DNA of 64,000 bases from Peristeroidobacter agariperforans (GCF_004138335.1 NZ_RYFW01000001.1:2749244-2813243), one strand, 5' to 3'. Shown: positions 26,057 to 35,638, numbered from the stretch's first letter. Translations and numbers: made by a program. The notes: generated by a model not told the origin, from the sequence alone.

Positions 26057-28825
26057 ATGTATACAAAATCTCGTCCGCTGATACTCGCGATTCAGTGCGC
26101 GTTGCTAGCTGGCGCCGGCGCCGCGACTACGACACCTGTGCACGCGCAGGACCCATCGATGCAGGAGATCGTCGTCACCGGCTCGCGCATCCGACGCGTC
26201 AATGACGAAACGGCCTCGCCAGTGCAGATTGTCGACCGCGCGGACATCGAGCGCACGGGCGCGACGAACATCGCGGATGTCGTCCGAACCGTGATTCAGG
26301 CGGACAACCAGGGCTCGATTCCGACGGCGGCGACTGGCGGCTTCGCCGTCGGCTCTTCTGCAATTTCCCTGCGCGGACTGGGCGTGAACTCGACGCTGGT
26401 GCTCCTCAACGGTCGGCGCATGGCGTCCTATGGACTGGCCGACGACGGCGTCCGCACGTTCGTCGACCTGAACTCGATTCCGTTCGATGCCGTCGAGCGC
26501 ATCGAAGTGCTCAAGGACGGCGGCTCGGCGATCTATGGGTCTGACGCCGTTGCCGGCGTCGTGAACATCATCCTGCGCGAGAAGTTCGACGGCCTCGCGA
26601 TCTCCGGCGAGAGCGGCATCACGCAACGAGGCGATGGCGAAAGCTATCGGCTTTCGGTCATGGGCGGCGCGACCGGCGATCGTTACAGCACATATTTCGC
26701 GGTCGAGGGACTGCGGGAAGGTGAGATCGCGCAAGGCGATCGCGGCGGCTTCCTCGGGACGCACGATCTGCGCCGTTTCGGCTTTTTCGACAATCGCAAC
26801 GGCGCTCCGGCGGCCGGCTTCGGTAATTTCTCACCCGGCGTTCCGGCGTTCAGCGGCACTACGCCGTACGGTTCGGTCCGTGTTCCCGGCGGCACCCTCG
26901 AGCAACGTATCAACCTGCTGCCGTGCCCCGAGACTTCGAGCGCTACCGGCATGTGCGTGTTCGATACGATCGACTACATCCAGATCGCACCGGAGGTCGA
27001 GCGCTTGAACGCACTCGCGCGAGGCAGCGTACGCTTCAGCGATTCGCTCGAAGGCTATGCCGAGCTCGGATACTTCACTTCGCGCGTGACGGCTATCGGC
27101 ACGCCTGGCAGTGTGAACGACAGCGGCGTGTTCAACCCCGCGGATCCGGCCAGCCCGGTCGTCCACACCACGACGCTGCCCGCCGCACATCCTGACAATC
27201 CGACGGGCGTGAATCGCACACTGAGTCTGCTGACAACGCGTCTCGGCGGCCGCAACGGCGAGACGGAGTCCGAAGTGTTCCGCGGCATCGTGGGACTCAA
27301 GGGCGAGTTGAGCGAGGCGTGGGAGTGGGACGTCGGCGCCGGCTACATCGACAGCAAACTGACCGATACGCGCACCGGTTACGTGCGTCATTCGTTGCTG
27401 CAGGCGGCAATCAACTCCGGCGAATTCCGCATCGATCCCTCGCTCAACTCGAAGGCGCTGCTCGGCGCGATATCACCCACGCTCGAGCGCGAGCCGACGA
27501 GCTCGGTGTTGATGATGGATGCGCGCATTTCGGGCTCGCTGCTCGATCTGCCGGGCGGCGCGCTCGGCGTGGCGTTCGGCAGCGAATGGCGTCGCGAGGA
27601 AGTCGACACTCCGCCGCTGCCCTTCACCGACGTTGGCGACATCGTCGGACTCGGCTATTCGGCGTATTCGAAAGAGCGCAAGGTGTACGCAGGGTATGCC
27701 GAAGTCGATGCGCCGGTAACTTCCTGGCTCGGACTCAACGCGGCGTTGCGCTACGACCACTACGATGACTATGGTTCATCGACCACGCCGAAGCTCGGGG
27801 TGACGTTGAAGCCGGTGTCGCAGCTGCTCGTGCGCGGCACGTATCAGGAAGCCTTTCGCGCACCCGGCCCGGCCGAGAGCGGCAACAGCGCATCTTTCGG
27901 GTTCACGAACATCGGCATCCTCACCATCGGCAATCCGGATCTGCAACCCGAGGAAGCGAAGGCATACACGCTGGGCGTCGTTTATGAGCCGCTGCAAGGG
28001 ACGAGTCTGTCCGTCGACTACTATCGAATCGATCGCGAGAACGAAATCGTCTCAGCGGATCAGGCGCTCGTCGTCGGCGACCTGCCCACCAATGGCGAGC
28101 CGAACTCTCAGCTACCGGGTCTGTTGCCGAACTCGGTGCTCTATTACGACGAGTTCGGCGATCTCGCGACGATCTCGGCGCCTTACGTCAACGCGAACCA
28201 AACCGTCACCGACGGCCTCGACTTCGACGTGCGCCAGCGCTTCGAGCTCGGCGGCGCTGGTGCACTGACGGCGGCGCTCGTGTGGACGCACGTACTGAAC
28301 TTCGAGCGCGATGCCGGCGGACGCACGCTCGAATACGCCGGCACGCACGGGCCATATGTGCTGAGCGCGGCCGGCGGCACGCCAGCGGATCGCGGGCGTC
28401 TGCAAATCACGTGGGACTACGGCGATTTGTCTATCACCGGCGCCGTCAGCTACGTCAGCAGCATGGAGATGATCGATCACAAGGGCGAGACGCTGGTCGA
28501 TAACGAAGACGGCACGTATGTGACGACCACTGGCGAAGGCGCCTATGTAGTGGCCGATCCGAACGGAAAAGTCTGCGGCGTCTACAACCCCGACGGCACG
28601 GTTCCCAACAACTGCAAAGTCGATTCGTTCACGACCGTCGATCTGCGCGCCACTTATCTGTACGGCAAGGCGTGGGAGTTCAACGCGAGCGTCAAGAATC
28701 TGCTCGATGAGAAACCGCCGTTTGATCCGTACACGTATGGCGGCTTGAACTACAACCCGGTGTTCCACCAGCAGGGCGCGATCGGCCGCGCTTTCGGCGT
28801 GGGGCTCAGGTATTCATTCCAGTAA
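26057..28825 (+). CDS. TonB-dependent receptor
   Basis: A 922-residue outer-membrane receptor for active uptake driven by TonB-ExbB-ExbD. The signal peptide ends near TTPVHAQD (about residue 31), then EIVVTGSRIRR as TonB-box/plug start, plug motifs SVIR-like NIADVVRTV, SLRGLGVNSTLVLLNGRR, IEVLKDGGSAIYGSDAVAGVVNI, and a 22-strand barrel region with the C-terminal RAFGVGLRYSFQ ending in an aromatic-rich strand. There is no N-terminal STN domain. Substrate is not evident; the type is common in saccharide/peptide scavenging gammaproteobacteria. It is divergent from the sigma factor/kinase operon. GGGGAG precedes ATG 26057. Confidence 0.94.
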   Translation: MYTKSRPLILAIQCALLAGAGAATTTPVHAQDPSMQEIVVTGSRIRRVNDETASPVQIVDRADIERTGATNIADVVRTVIQADNQGSIPTAATGGFAVGSSAISLRGLGVNSTLVLLNGRRMASYGLADDGVRTFVDLNSIPFDAVERIEVLKDGGSAIYGSDAVAGVVNIILREKFDGLAISGESGITQRGDGESYRLSVMGGATGDRYSTYFAVEGLREGEIAQGDRGGFLGTHDLRRFGFFDNRNGAPAAGFGNFSPGVPAFSGTTPYGSVRVPGGTLEQRINLLPCPETSSATGMCVFDTIDYIQIAPEVERLNALARGSVRFSDSLEGYAELGYFTSRVTAIGTPGSVNDSGVFNPADPASPVVHTTTLPAAHPDNPTGVNRTLSLLTTRLGGRNGETESEVFRGIVGLKGELSEAWEWDVGAGYIDSKLTDTRTGYVRHSLLQAAINSGEFRIDPSLNSKALLGAISPTLEREPTSSVLMMDARISGSLLDLPGGALGVAFGSEWRREEVDTPPLPFTDVGDIVGLGYSAYSKERKVYAGYAEVDAPVTSWLGLNAALRYDHYDDYGSSTTPKLGVTLKPVSQLLVRGTYQEAFRAPGPAESGNSASFGFTNIGILTIGNPDLQPEEAKAYTLGVVYEPLQGTSLSVDYYRIDRENEIVSADQALVVGDLPTNGEPNSQLPGLLPNSVLYYDEFGDLATISAPYVNANQTVTDGLDFDVRQRFELGGAGALTAALVWTHVLNFERDAGGRTLEYAGTHGPYVLSAAGGTPADRGRLQITWDYGDLSITGAVSYVSSMEMIDHKGETLVDNEDGTYVTTTGEGAYVVADPNGKVCGVYNPDGTVPNNCKVDSFTTVDLRATYLYGKAWEFNASVKNLLDEKPPFDPYTYGGLNYNPVFHQQGAIGRAFGVGLRYSFQ

Positions 28826-28879
28826 TCCCCGCCGATCTGAGAATTTCCAATACATCTCCTGCGAGAGTTGGAAACCTGT

Positions 28880-28910
28880 GCCGCTGCGGCCTTGCCGCAG
28901 CGGCTTTTTT
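28880..28910 (+). terminator. Rho-independent terminator of the TonB receptor gene
   Basis: GCCGCTGCGGC and GCCGCAGCGGC form an 11-bp stem around CTT, followed by six T. It stops rightward transcription; the leftward strand lacks a T-run. Confidence 0.92.
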
Positions 28911-28920
28911 CGGCCCCAGG

Positions 28921-30165
28921 TCAGCTCGACGGCATCGGCAGCACGATGCACACGATCGCTCCGCGAGGCTCGTTGCTTCGGATCTCCAGTCTTCCCTGGT
29001 GCGCTAGCGCCACTTGGCGGACCAGGGCGAGGCCGATGCCCGAGCCCTCGGGCTTCGTGGAATAGAAGGGCAAAAGAATCCGGTCGCGCTCGCGCTGAGG
29101 CAAGCCGAGGCCATTGTCGGTGACGGTGATGGTGACCTGGCTGGCTTCCACCGTGCACTCCAGCATCACCTTCGCATCGGTAGTGTGTTCGGTCGCTTCC
29201 AGAGCGTTTTGCAGCAGGTTGAGGATGGAGTGTTCCAACAGTGCGGCATCGGCCGGGAAGGTGGCGTCGGGTGGCGCCACTCGGGTGAGCAATCGAATGT
29301 TGTGCCGCTCGGCCTCGGCGTTCACGAGCTTGCGGATGTCATCGATCAAGGTTGCGGCGGAGATGGGTTCAATCACCGGCGGCGGCAGGTCGGCCACGCG
29401 TCGGTAGCGCTCGATGAAGCTCATCAGGCCGAGGCTGCGGCGTCGGATCGCGTCGATCGATTTCGCCACATCGCTCGTGCCAGCGGTGGTCTGATCTCGA
29501 AGTTGCGTCTCGAGACTTTCCGAGAGCGAGGCGATGGGCGTCAGCGAGTTCATCATTTCATGCGCGATCACGCGCGCCATGTCTTGCCACGCCTTCACCT
29601 CGACCGCATCGAGCTCGCCGGCGACACGTTGCAGAGAAATCAGCCGTTCGGGTGCGGAGCCCGGCGCCGAGAATTGTGCAGCCGTGCACAACAGATGCCG
29701 ACCATCGGTGAACTGCACGATCTGTCGTGCTCCAGGTACGAGCGACAGCAACGTCTGCACGGCGGCGGCGTCGAATTCCGCAATGTCGCGCAGGTGGGTG
29801 GCGGTTCCCCGGAGCAAGCTGTGGGCCGCGCGATTCAAGCGTCGAATGCCGCCATTCGAATCGACGATGATCAGTGCCGCGGCGACGGTATCGAGCAGTG
29901 TTTGCAAATATTCGACCCGCCGGTGCTGTGCATGGCTGTCGCTTCTCTCGGTGGAAACGCCGGCGGGCGCATCGACACTCCGTTTCACTGCGCGCACGAA
30001 CTCGAAGCTGATCAGCAGCAGCACGGCGATGACGATCGTCAGGGTCGCGTAGAACTGTGTCCGCATCAGGAGAAACGCAGCGAGCCAGGTCAGCCCGCCG
30101 ATAGCGATCGCACGAGCCGCCAGGCCGAACGCGAGACCGCTCGAGCGCGTCGCTCTAGAGTCCAT
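28921..30165 (-). CDS. Sensor histidine kinase (NtrY-like core)
   Basis: A 414-residue inner-membrane kinase. Two membrane helices at about 14-35 and 38-56 enclose almost no periplasmic loop, so it probably senses within the membrane or cytoplasm. A PAS-like region covers 82-180. H202 in VIAHEMMNSLTP is the phospho-site, N319 in LLQNALEA, DNGLGL (349-354) and GSGIGLAL (373-380) form the ATP lid. It overlaps the 3' end of the response regulator gene by 11 bp. It is divergent with, and probably controls, the adjacent ABC efflux operon. Confidence 0.93.
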   Translation of the reverse strand: MDSRATRSSGLAFGLAARAIAIGGLTWLAAFLLMRTQFYATLTIVIAVLLLISFEFVRAVKRSVDAPAGVSTERSDSHAQHRRVEYLQTLLDTVAAALIIVDSNGGIRRLNRAAHSLLRGTATHLRDIAEFDAAAVQTLLSLVPGARQIVQFTDGRHLLCTAAQFSAPGSAPERLISLQRVAGELDAVEVKAWQDMARVIAHEMMNSLTPIASLSESLETQLRDQTTAGTSDVAKSIDAIRRRSLGLMSFIERYRRVADLPPPVIEPISAATLIDDIRKLVNAEAERHNIRLLTRVAPPDATFPADAALLEHSILNLLQNALEATEHTTDAKVMLECTVEASQVTITVTDNGLGLPQRERDRILLPFYSTKPEGSGIGLALVRQVALAHQGRLEIRSNEPRGAIVCIVLPMPSS

Positions 30166-30700
30166 GCTTCGACATGCGTCGATACAGTGCCGGGCGACTC
30201 AGGCCCAGTGCCGAGGCGGTGAGAGAAATATTGCCGGCATGGCGAGCCAGCGCCTTTTCGATCGCCTGGCGTTCGATGGTTTCGAGATCCCGCGCTTCGC
30301 TGCCACGTCGGGAGCGGGTGAGATCCATCCCCCCGAGCACGGCTTCGACCAGAGCTTCGTTGCGCCAGGGCTTGAGGACGAAATCGGCGGCGCCGCGCTT
30401 GAGCGAATCGACCGCCAGTGCTACGCCGCCGTAGGCCGTCATTAGCACGACCGCCAGGGTCGGGTCGGCTTCCCGGATGATCGCCAATGCATCCAGTCCC
30501 TCAGCGCCATTGCGCGCGCCTCGAGTGAAATTCATATCGAGCAGAACGGCGTCGTAGGGTGTGGCAGTCAAAGTGTCGCGTAGCCCGTCGGCAGACGTGG
30601 CGGTCTCGATACGCTGCACATGGGGCTGCAAAGCCAGCCGTGCGGCTCGCAATACATCTACATCGTCCTCGACGATCAGCACGATGCCATCGTTGTTCAT
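30155..30700 (-). CDS. Response regulator, receiver plus Fis-type helix-turn-helix
   Basis: A 181-residue transcriptional regulator. Receiver at about 5-120 with D55 in AVLLDMNF, T88 and K110 in FVLKPWRNEAL. The C-terminal Fis-type DNA-binding domain (about 140-180) contains AIEKALARHAGN and ASALGLSRPALYRRMSKHGL. The AAA+ sigma-54 domain of NtrC is absent, so it resembles RegA/PrrA in layout. ATG 30700 fits the family N-terminus (NNDGIVLIVEDD). The kinase gene follows with overlap; a strong dyad lies 49 bp upstream of its start. Confidence 0.92.
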   Translation of the reverse strand: MNNDGIVLIVEDDVDVLRAARLALQPHVQRIETATSADGLRDTLTATPYDAVLLDMNFTRGARNGAEGLDALAIIREADPTLAVVLMTAYGGVALAVDSLKRGAADFVLKPWRNEALVEAVLGGMDLTRSRRGSEARDLETIERQAIEKALARHAGNISLTASALGLSRPALYRRMSKHGL

Positions 30701-30748
30701 GCACGAAGCGTAGTCCGTCGCATGCGGCCTCGACAAGCGGCCCGCGGT

Positions 30749-30764
30749 TGTCCGATTCCGGACA
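30749..30764. promoter_or_regulatory. Perfect 16-bp dyad TGTCCG-N4-CGGACA (probable operator)
   Basis: A perfect inverted repeat between the response regulator (start 30700) and the ABC adaptor gene (start 30865). A Fis-type dimer would bind such a site. It lies 56 bp upstream of the candidate -35 of the ABC operon, a position suited to activation. Confidence 0.55.
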
Positions 30765-30820
30765 CCCTGGGCCGGCCCGAGCCGCGCGAAAGCAACACAA
30801 ATCGTTGTTCAGCCGAATGT

Positions 30821-30848
30821 TTGTACTCCGGTGTGGGTTTCGTACACT
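30821..30848 (+). promoter_or_regulatory. Candidate promoter of the ABC efflux operon
   Basis: TTGTAC (30821-30826), a 16-bp spacer and TACACT (30843-30848) form a reasonable sigma-70 promoter. It would place the transcript start about 10 bp upstream of ATG 30865, leaving just the ribosome-binding site GGAGG (30855-30859). Confidence 0.4.
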
Positions 30849-30864
30849 GAGCGCGGAGGTTGGC

Positions 30865-32136
30865 ATGACGGCGGCGATGGATATTGCGATCGTGCGGCCT
30901 TGGTGGCGCAAACCGAGGACCCTACGGCTCATCGCGATTCCCGCGGCCGGTGTGCTCGTTGCATTCATGCTGAGCGCTTGGTTCGGCGGGGCGCAGCGGA
31001 CTCTGCGGGTGCCCGCGGTCAATGTGGAGATCTCGACGGTAGCGCAGGATATGTTTCGCGACTTCGTACCCCTGCGAAGCAAGGTCGTGCCGCGTGACGT
31101 AATCTATTTGGACGCGTTGGAGGGCGGGCGTGTCGAGCGCGTGCTGGTGGAACCAGGAGATGTTGTGACCGCCGGGCAGCCATTGGTGGAGCTGACCAAT
31201 ACGCAGCTCGAGCTGGATGTGCTGGATCGTGAGGCGCGGCTGGTGGAATCGATCACCCAGCTGCAGGCGTATCAGACCCAGCTGGAACAGAACCGGCTGA
31301 GCAACGACAAGGCGCTTGCATCAATCGATTACGATATCGCGAGGCTGACGCGCGCCCTGGAACGACGGCAGGCGTTGACGAACAGCGGCATGCTCCCGCG
31401 GGAGGCCAGCGATACGGTGAGCGACGAGCTCGGCTTCATGCGCAAGCTGCGGCCTTTGCAGGCCCGTAGCAACGAGCAGCAGAATCAACTGCGCGTCCAG
31501 CAGCTGCCGCAGATCGCTGCGCAACTGAGCAAATTGCAGCAGGACATCGAAATCACTCGGCACAAATTGGATCAGCTCACGGTGCGTGCGCCAGTGGACG
31601 GACTGATGACGGCAATCGATTTGAAGGTCGGCGAGAATCCGGCGCGTGGTGCTCGCTTGGGCGAAATCACGCCGGACACTGGCTACAAGCTCTCTGCAGA
31701 CATCGACGAGTATTATCTCGGCCGGCTGCGCGTCGATCAGACGGGGACGATCGAGTTCGATGAGCAGCAGGTGACCGTACGAGTGAAGCGCGTCCTTCCG
31801 CAGGTCACGGAGGGGACGTTCAAAGTTGAATTGGCATTCGAGGGGGAGCCGCCGCGTGGTTTGCTCGCGGGACAGGGGCTGCAAGGCAAACTGGCGCTCG
31901 GCAACGACACGCCCGCATTGGTGTTGCCCGCCGGCGCCTTCCTCGCGGAGACCGGAGGCGATTGGGTCTTCGTGCTCGACGGCGAGCTCGGCGAGGCGCA
32001 GCGGCGACGGATCAAAACCGGCAGGCGCAATGCCGAGCAGATCGAGATCCTGAGCGGCCTGGTCGCTGGCGAACAGGTCATCACTTCAAATTACAGCGGT
32101 TTCGCACGCATCGATCGCATCGAGCTGGTGCGGTAG
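30865..32136 (+). CDS. HlyD/MacA-like periplasmic adaptor of an ABC efflux system
   Basis: A 423-residue membrane-fusion protein. One membrane anchor at about 20-42 (RLIAIPAAGVLVAFMLSAWF), then a biotinyl-lipoyl half (GRVERVLVEPGDVVTAGQPLVEL), a long coiled-coil hairpin about 105-225, the second lipoyl half (LTVRAPVDGLMTAIDLKVGE) and beta-barrel domains. It would connect the inner-membrane ABC unit to an outer-membrane exit. It is followed by the ATPase (23 bp) and permease genes on the same strand; no outer-membrane factor gene is nearby. The start is ATG 30865 behind GGAGG. Confidence 0.92.
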   Translation: MTAAMDIAIVRPWWRKPRTLRLIAIPAAGVLVAFMLSAWFGGAQRTLRVPAVNVEISTVAQDMFRDFVPLRSKVVPRDVIYLDALEGGRVERVLVEPGDVVTAGQPLVELTNTQLELDVLDREARLVESITQLQAYQTQLEQNRLSNDKALASIDYDIARLTRALERRQALTNSGMLPREASDTVSDELGFMRKLRPLQARSNEQQNQLRVQQLPQIAAQLSKLQQDIEITRHKLDQLTVRAPVDGLMTAIDLKVGENPARGARLGEITPDTGYKLSADIDEYYLGRLRVDQTGTIEFDEQQVTVRVKRVLPQVTEGTFKVELAFEGEPPRGLLAGQGLQGKLALGNDTPALVLPAGAFLAETGGDWVFVLDGELGEAQRRRIKTGRRNAEQIEILSGLVAGEQVITSNYSGFARIDRIELVR

Positions 32137-32159
32137 GTGTCGGCGTAGTAGGAGCACGC

Positions 32160-32840
32160 ATGCTGAAGCTGGACAACGTTTGCAAGACGTATCGCACGGA
32201 CGAAGTGGAAACACGCGCCTTGAGCGATGTGTCGTTGGAGATCCAGGCCGGCGAGTTCGTCGCCATCATGGGGCCGTCGGGCTGCGGCAAATCCTCGCTG
32301 TTGAATATTCTCGGGCTGCTCGACAGTCCCACCAGCGGCTCGTATTGGTTCTTCGGCGAGGAAGTGGCGCGTCACTCGGAGAAGCAGCTGACGCAGCGAC
32401 GCCGGAGCGGCATCGGCTTTGTGTTTCAAAGCTTCAACCTCATCGACGATCTGAACGTCACCGAGAACGTCGAAGTGTCCTTGCTGTATCAGGGCATGAG
32501 CCGCGGCGAGCGCGTCAAGCGAATTGCGGCTGCGCTCGATCGTGTGGGGCTGAGTCATCGCGCGAGGCATCTGCCGCATCAGCTTTCCGGAGGTCAGCAG
32601 CAGCGCGTGGCGATTGCGCGCGCTCTGGTAGCAAATCCCAAATTGATTCTCGCCGACGAGCCCACCGGCAATCTCGATACGGAGAATGGCGCGGAGGTGA
32701 TGACCATGCTCGGTGAGATCAACCAGGCCGGCACGACGGTGGTGATGGTGACGCACTCGCTTGCGCACGCCGCTCATGCAAAGCGCACGATCAAATTTCT
32801 CGATGGGCGGGTGGTGAGCGAGACGTTGCTGGCCGCGTAG
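32160..32840 (+). CDS. MacB/LolD-type ABC transporter ATPase
   Basis: A 226-residue ABC ATPase. Walker [17 protein letters not shown]-loop [20 protein letters not shown], signature [15 protein letters not shown], Walker [17 protein letters not shown] and switch VMVTHSL. This LolD/MacB/SalX type drives mechanotransmission transporters with FtsX-like permeases rather than bulk import. The gene lies between the adaptor and the permease (9 bp to the permease start). Confidence 0.95.
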   Translation: MLKLDNVCKTYRTDEVETRALSDVSLEIQAGEFVAIMGPSGCGKSSLLNILGLLDSPTSGSYWFFGEEVARHSEKQLTQRRRSGIGFVFQSFNLIDDLNVTENVEVSLLYQGMSRGERVKRIAAALDRVGLSHRARHLPHQLSGGQQQRVAIARALVANPKLILADEPTGNLDTENGAEVMTMLGEINQAGTTVVMVTHSLAHAAHAKRTIKFLDGRVVSETLLAA

Positions 32841-32849
32841 GTCGCACGC

Positions 32850-35195
32850 ATGCTTCGTAACTTCCTGGCCGCGGCGCTGCGCAATCTGAGGCGCAATCGC
32901 TTCTACGCCATGGTGAGCATTGCCTGTATTGCCGTAGGGCTCGCGGCCACCTTTCTGGCCGTGGCCTATCTCGATCACCTGCATTCCTATAATCGCTGGA
33001 TCGCCGGCCATCGGCAGGTCTATGGCATTTCGCTGTCTTATACGTTGCCCGGCCTGGCGCCCCTCGATCTGGAGACGACGCCGCTGGACGTTGCGCCCTG
33101 GACCGAAGCGAACGTGCACGGCGTGATTGAAGCGACGCGTATCGCGAAACGGCGTCCGGTCGTGCGACATGGCGACGTCGAGGGCTTCGAGGAAATAGGT
33201 TGGGCCGATAGCAACTTGTTTCGCGTTTTGCCGATGCCCGTATATTCGGGAGATTTGCAGCACGCGCTCGACCGGCCGGACTCGGTGGTGCTGACTCGAA
33301 CGTTGGCGCGCAAATATTTCGGTACCGAGGATGCCGTAGGCAAGACGCTCGAGATCGATCGCAAGCATCCGATGGTGGTGCGCGCGGTGCTCGAAGATCT
33401 TCCGGCAAACACTCGCATCACCGGCGATGGCGTCATCGGAATGTTCGGCGCCGGGAGCGCTGCACATTCTCCCATGAGTCTGGCGCGCGGCGAATGGAGC
33501 ACTTTCAGCTTCGTGCGCACCGAGCCAGCGGTGACGATAGAGCAGCTCAATGCCGGAGTGAGCCGCTACGGTCTCAAAGGATCCTCGGTAAAGGTGCAGC
33601 TGCGGGCTGTTCCGCTCGACCAACTGGTCTACTCGCGGGATCGGCAAGCAGTGGTGTATGCGATGCCTTTGCTTGCCGGGCTCGTGCTGCTGATCTCGTG
33701 CATGAACTTCGTCAATCTCACCACCGCGCGATCCATCCATCGCAGTACTGAGGTGGGTGTGCGCAAAGCCGCCGGCGCCGGTCGTGGCAGCCTGGTCGCG
33801 CAGTTCATGGGTGAAGCGTTGATCTTGAGTGCAGTCGGTATGCTGATTGCTTTGTCGTTGTGCGAGCTGGCGCTGCCTGTGGCTCGCACTTTGCTGGATG
33901 TGCCGATGACCTTTGAGTATTGGCGAAACCCGACGCTGGTAGGGGCGGTCGTGGTAATCACCTTACTTGCTGCGCTGCTGTCCGGCTTTTATCCGGCAGT
34001 GCTGCTGTCACGCTTGAATCCCGCGTCGATCCTCAATGGCGGCCGCAGTCGTACCGGGCAGAGCCGGGGAGTGCGTCAGGCGCTGGTGATCTTCCAGTTT
34101 GCAATGCTGGCCTCGCTCGTCGTCTCGGTCATCGTCGCCGGCCAGCAGATCGATCATTTGCTGAAAAAGACACAGCGCTTCGACGGCGAGCACATGCTGC
34201 TCATCCATCATGCCACCTGCCGGCGGGCCTTCGTCGATGAGTTGCGCATGCTGCCGGGCGTCGTCGGCGCGGCGTGCACGCAGTCGGCGCCGATCAACGT
34301 TGTGACTAACAATGCGGCCGCTAAACGGGCAGACGGTACGCGGCGGTCGTTCGAAGTGGCGCGAATCGATGCGGGCTTTCTCGAGCTCTTTGGCTTTCGT
34401 CCGCTCGCCGGTCGTTTCTTTCGGGCCGATCAGCCCGGCGATATCACCGACGGCGATTCGACGGCGCTGCGACGGGTTGTCATCAGTGCTACAGCGGTGC
34501 GTGAGTTCGGATTCGAGTCCGCCGAGGCTGCGATCGGGCGCGATCCTTTCCCCGGCTCGGGTTCGCCGATGGAAATCATCGGCGTCGTGGATGACTTTCG
34601 CCTCGGACGTTTCGCCGAGCCCATGTACTCGACGGTGTACGTGGCGGAACCATCCCGCGCTCAACTGTTGTGTGTGCGCCTCCAGGGCGAGCAGCTGCCG
34701 GAGACGCTCGATCGGATCGACGATCTGTGGCGGCGCCTCGGCGACCCAAGACCGATCAACCGTCAGTTTCTCAGTGAGTCCATCGAGTTCATGCACCGCT
34801 CGATCGTCCGGCAGCGCTGGATCTTCGGTGCATTCGCGGTGCTCGCGGTGAGTCTGGCGATTGTCGGCTTGCTGGGGCTTGCGTCCTCGGCCGCGGAGGA
34901 ACGGCGCCTGGAGATCGGCGTTCGCAAGGCCTTTGGCGCCGGCACGTCGGCGATCGTGCGTTTGATCCTGTGGCAGTTCACCAAGCTCGCTGCCGCTGCC
35001 GGCATCATCGGCTGCTTGATTGCCTTGCCGCTGATGAGGCGCTGGCTCGAGGGCTTCGAAGATCGGATCGACCTCGAGCCCTGGATGTTCGCCGGCGCCT
35101 GCGTGCTCATCGTCAGTGTGGCGATCGCGACTGTGCTGGGCCATTCGCTGCTCATGGCGCGAGCGCGGCCCATCACATCGCTGCGGAACGAATGA
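32850..35195 (+). CDS. FtsX/MacB-like ABC permease
   Basis: A 781-residue permease with two FtsX halves. N-terminal membrane helix at about 20-42, a periplasmic MacB_PCD-type domain (45-270), three helices around 275-400 (LLAGLVLLISCMNFVNLTTA, SIHRSTEVGVRKAAGAGR link), a second periplasmic domain (400-640) and three more helices at about 655-770 with ERRLEIGVRKAFGAG. This double form is common in antimicrobial-peptide or stress export systems. With the adaptor and ATPase it makes a MacAB-like tripartite pump, controlled by the divergent two-component pair. Confidence 0.93.
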   Translation: MLRNFLAAALRNLRRNRFYAMVSIACIAVGLAATFLAVAYLDHLHSYNRWIAGHRQVYGISLSYTLPGLAPLDLETTPLDVAPWTEANVHGVIEATRIAKRRPVVRHGDVEGFEEIGWADSNLFRVLPMPVYSGDLQHALDRPDSVVLTRTLARKYFGTEDAVGKTLEIDRKHPMVVRAVLEDLPANTRITGDGVIGMFGAGSAAHSPMSLARGEWSTFSFVRTEPAVTIEQLNAGVSRYGLKGSSVKVQLRAVPLDQLVYSRDRQAVVYAMPLLAGLVLLISCMNFVNLTTARSIHRSTEVGVRKAAGAGRGSLVAQFMGEALILSAVGMLIALSLCELALPVARTLLDVPMTFEYWRNPTLVGAVVVITLLAALLSGFYPAVLLSRLNPASILNGGRSRTGQSRGVRQALVIFQFAMLASLVVSVIVAGQQIDHLLKKTQRFDGEHMLLIHHATCRRAFVDELRMLPGVVGAACTQSAPINVVTNNAAAKRADGTRRSFEVARIDAGFLELFGFRPLAGRFFRADQPGDITDGDSTALRRVVISATAVREFGFESAEAAIGRDPFPGSGSPMEIIGVVDDFRLGRFAEPMYSTVYVAEPSRAQLLCVRLQGEQLPETLDRIDDLWRRLGDPRPINRQFLSESIEFMHRSIVRQRWIFGAFAVLAVSLAIVGLLGLASSAAEERRLEIGVRKAFGAGTSAIVRLILWQFTKLAAAAGIIGCLIALPLMRRWLEGFEDRIDLEPWMFAGACVLIVSVAIATVLGHSLLMARARPITSLRNE

Positions 35196-35199
35196 ACCG

Positions 35200-35463
35200 T
35201 TAGCGACCCGCGCTCGCGGTCTGCGTCGAAGCCTTGGCAGTCGGCGAAGCAGCGAGCAGCTGCAGGCGGGCTGGATGCGCGACGATGAATGTGTTCGGAT
35301 CGATGCCGCGCTTGGCCTGAGTGCGCGCGACGACCACGGCAGGGTGATCGCCCAGCGTTGCACTCGCCCGGGCATCAGACGAATCCGCAATCGCATTGCT
35401 GGAAACGCCGAAGCCCGCCGTCGCGGCCAGGATCGCAGTAATCAAAATGAAATGTGACTTCAT
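35200..35463 (-). CDS. Small secreted protein (87 residues)
   Basis: ATG 35463 opens a frame with a good signal peptide (MKSHFILITAILAATAGFGV, cleavage probably after SNAIA, about residue 26). The mature 60 residues contain VVVARTQAKRGIDPNTFIVAHPARLQLL and end in a Ser/Ala/Thr-rich tail. I do not recognise a family, though it resembles small periplasmic proteins with a conserved HP-A motif found in related genomes. It is convergent with the ABC permease, 4 bp away. Confidence 0.7.
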   Translation of the reverse strand: MKSHFILITAILAATAGFGVSSNAIADSSDARASATLGDHPAVVVARTQAKRGIDPNTFIVAHPARLQLLAASPTAKASTQTASAGR

Positions 35464-35638
35464 GACAGCTCTACAGGTGGATTTCGAAAGGGGCGCTACC
35501 TTAATCGCGACCGACCTGCGGAAACATGAGCTGCCGCGCACTTATTTGATTCCGCACGAGCAGTAATTCGCATCCCGGCCGGCGGGGCGAATGTGCTCAG
35601 TCCGGAACGATCTAAGCGGTACGGGTTCGTCGACTTGC

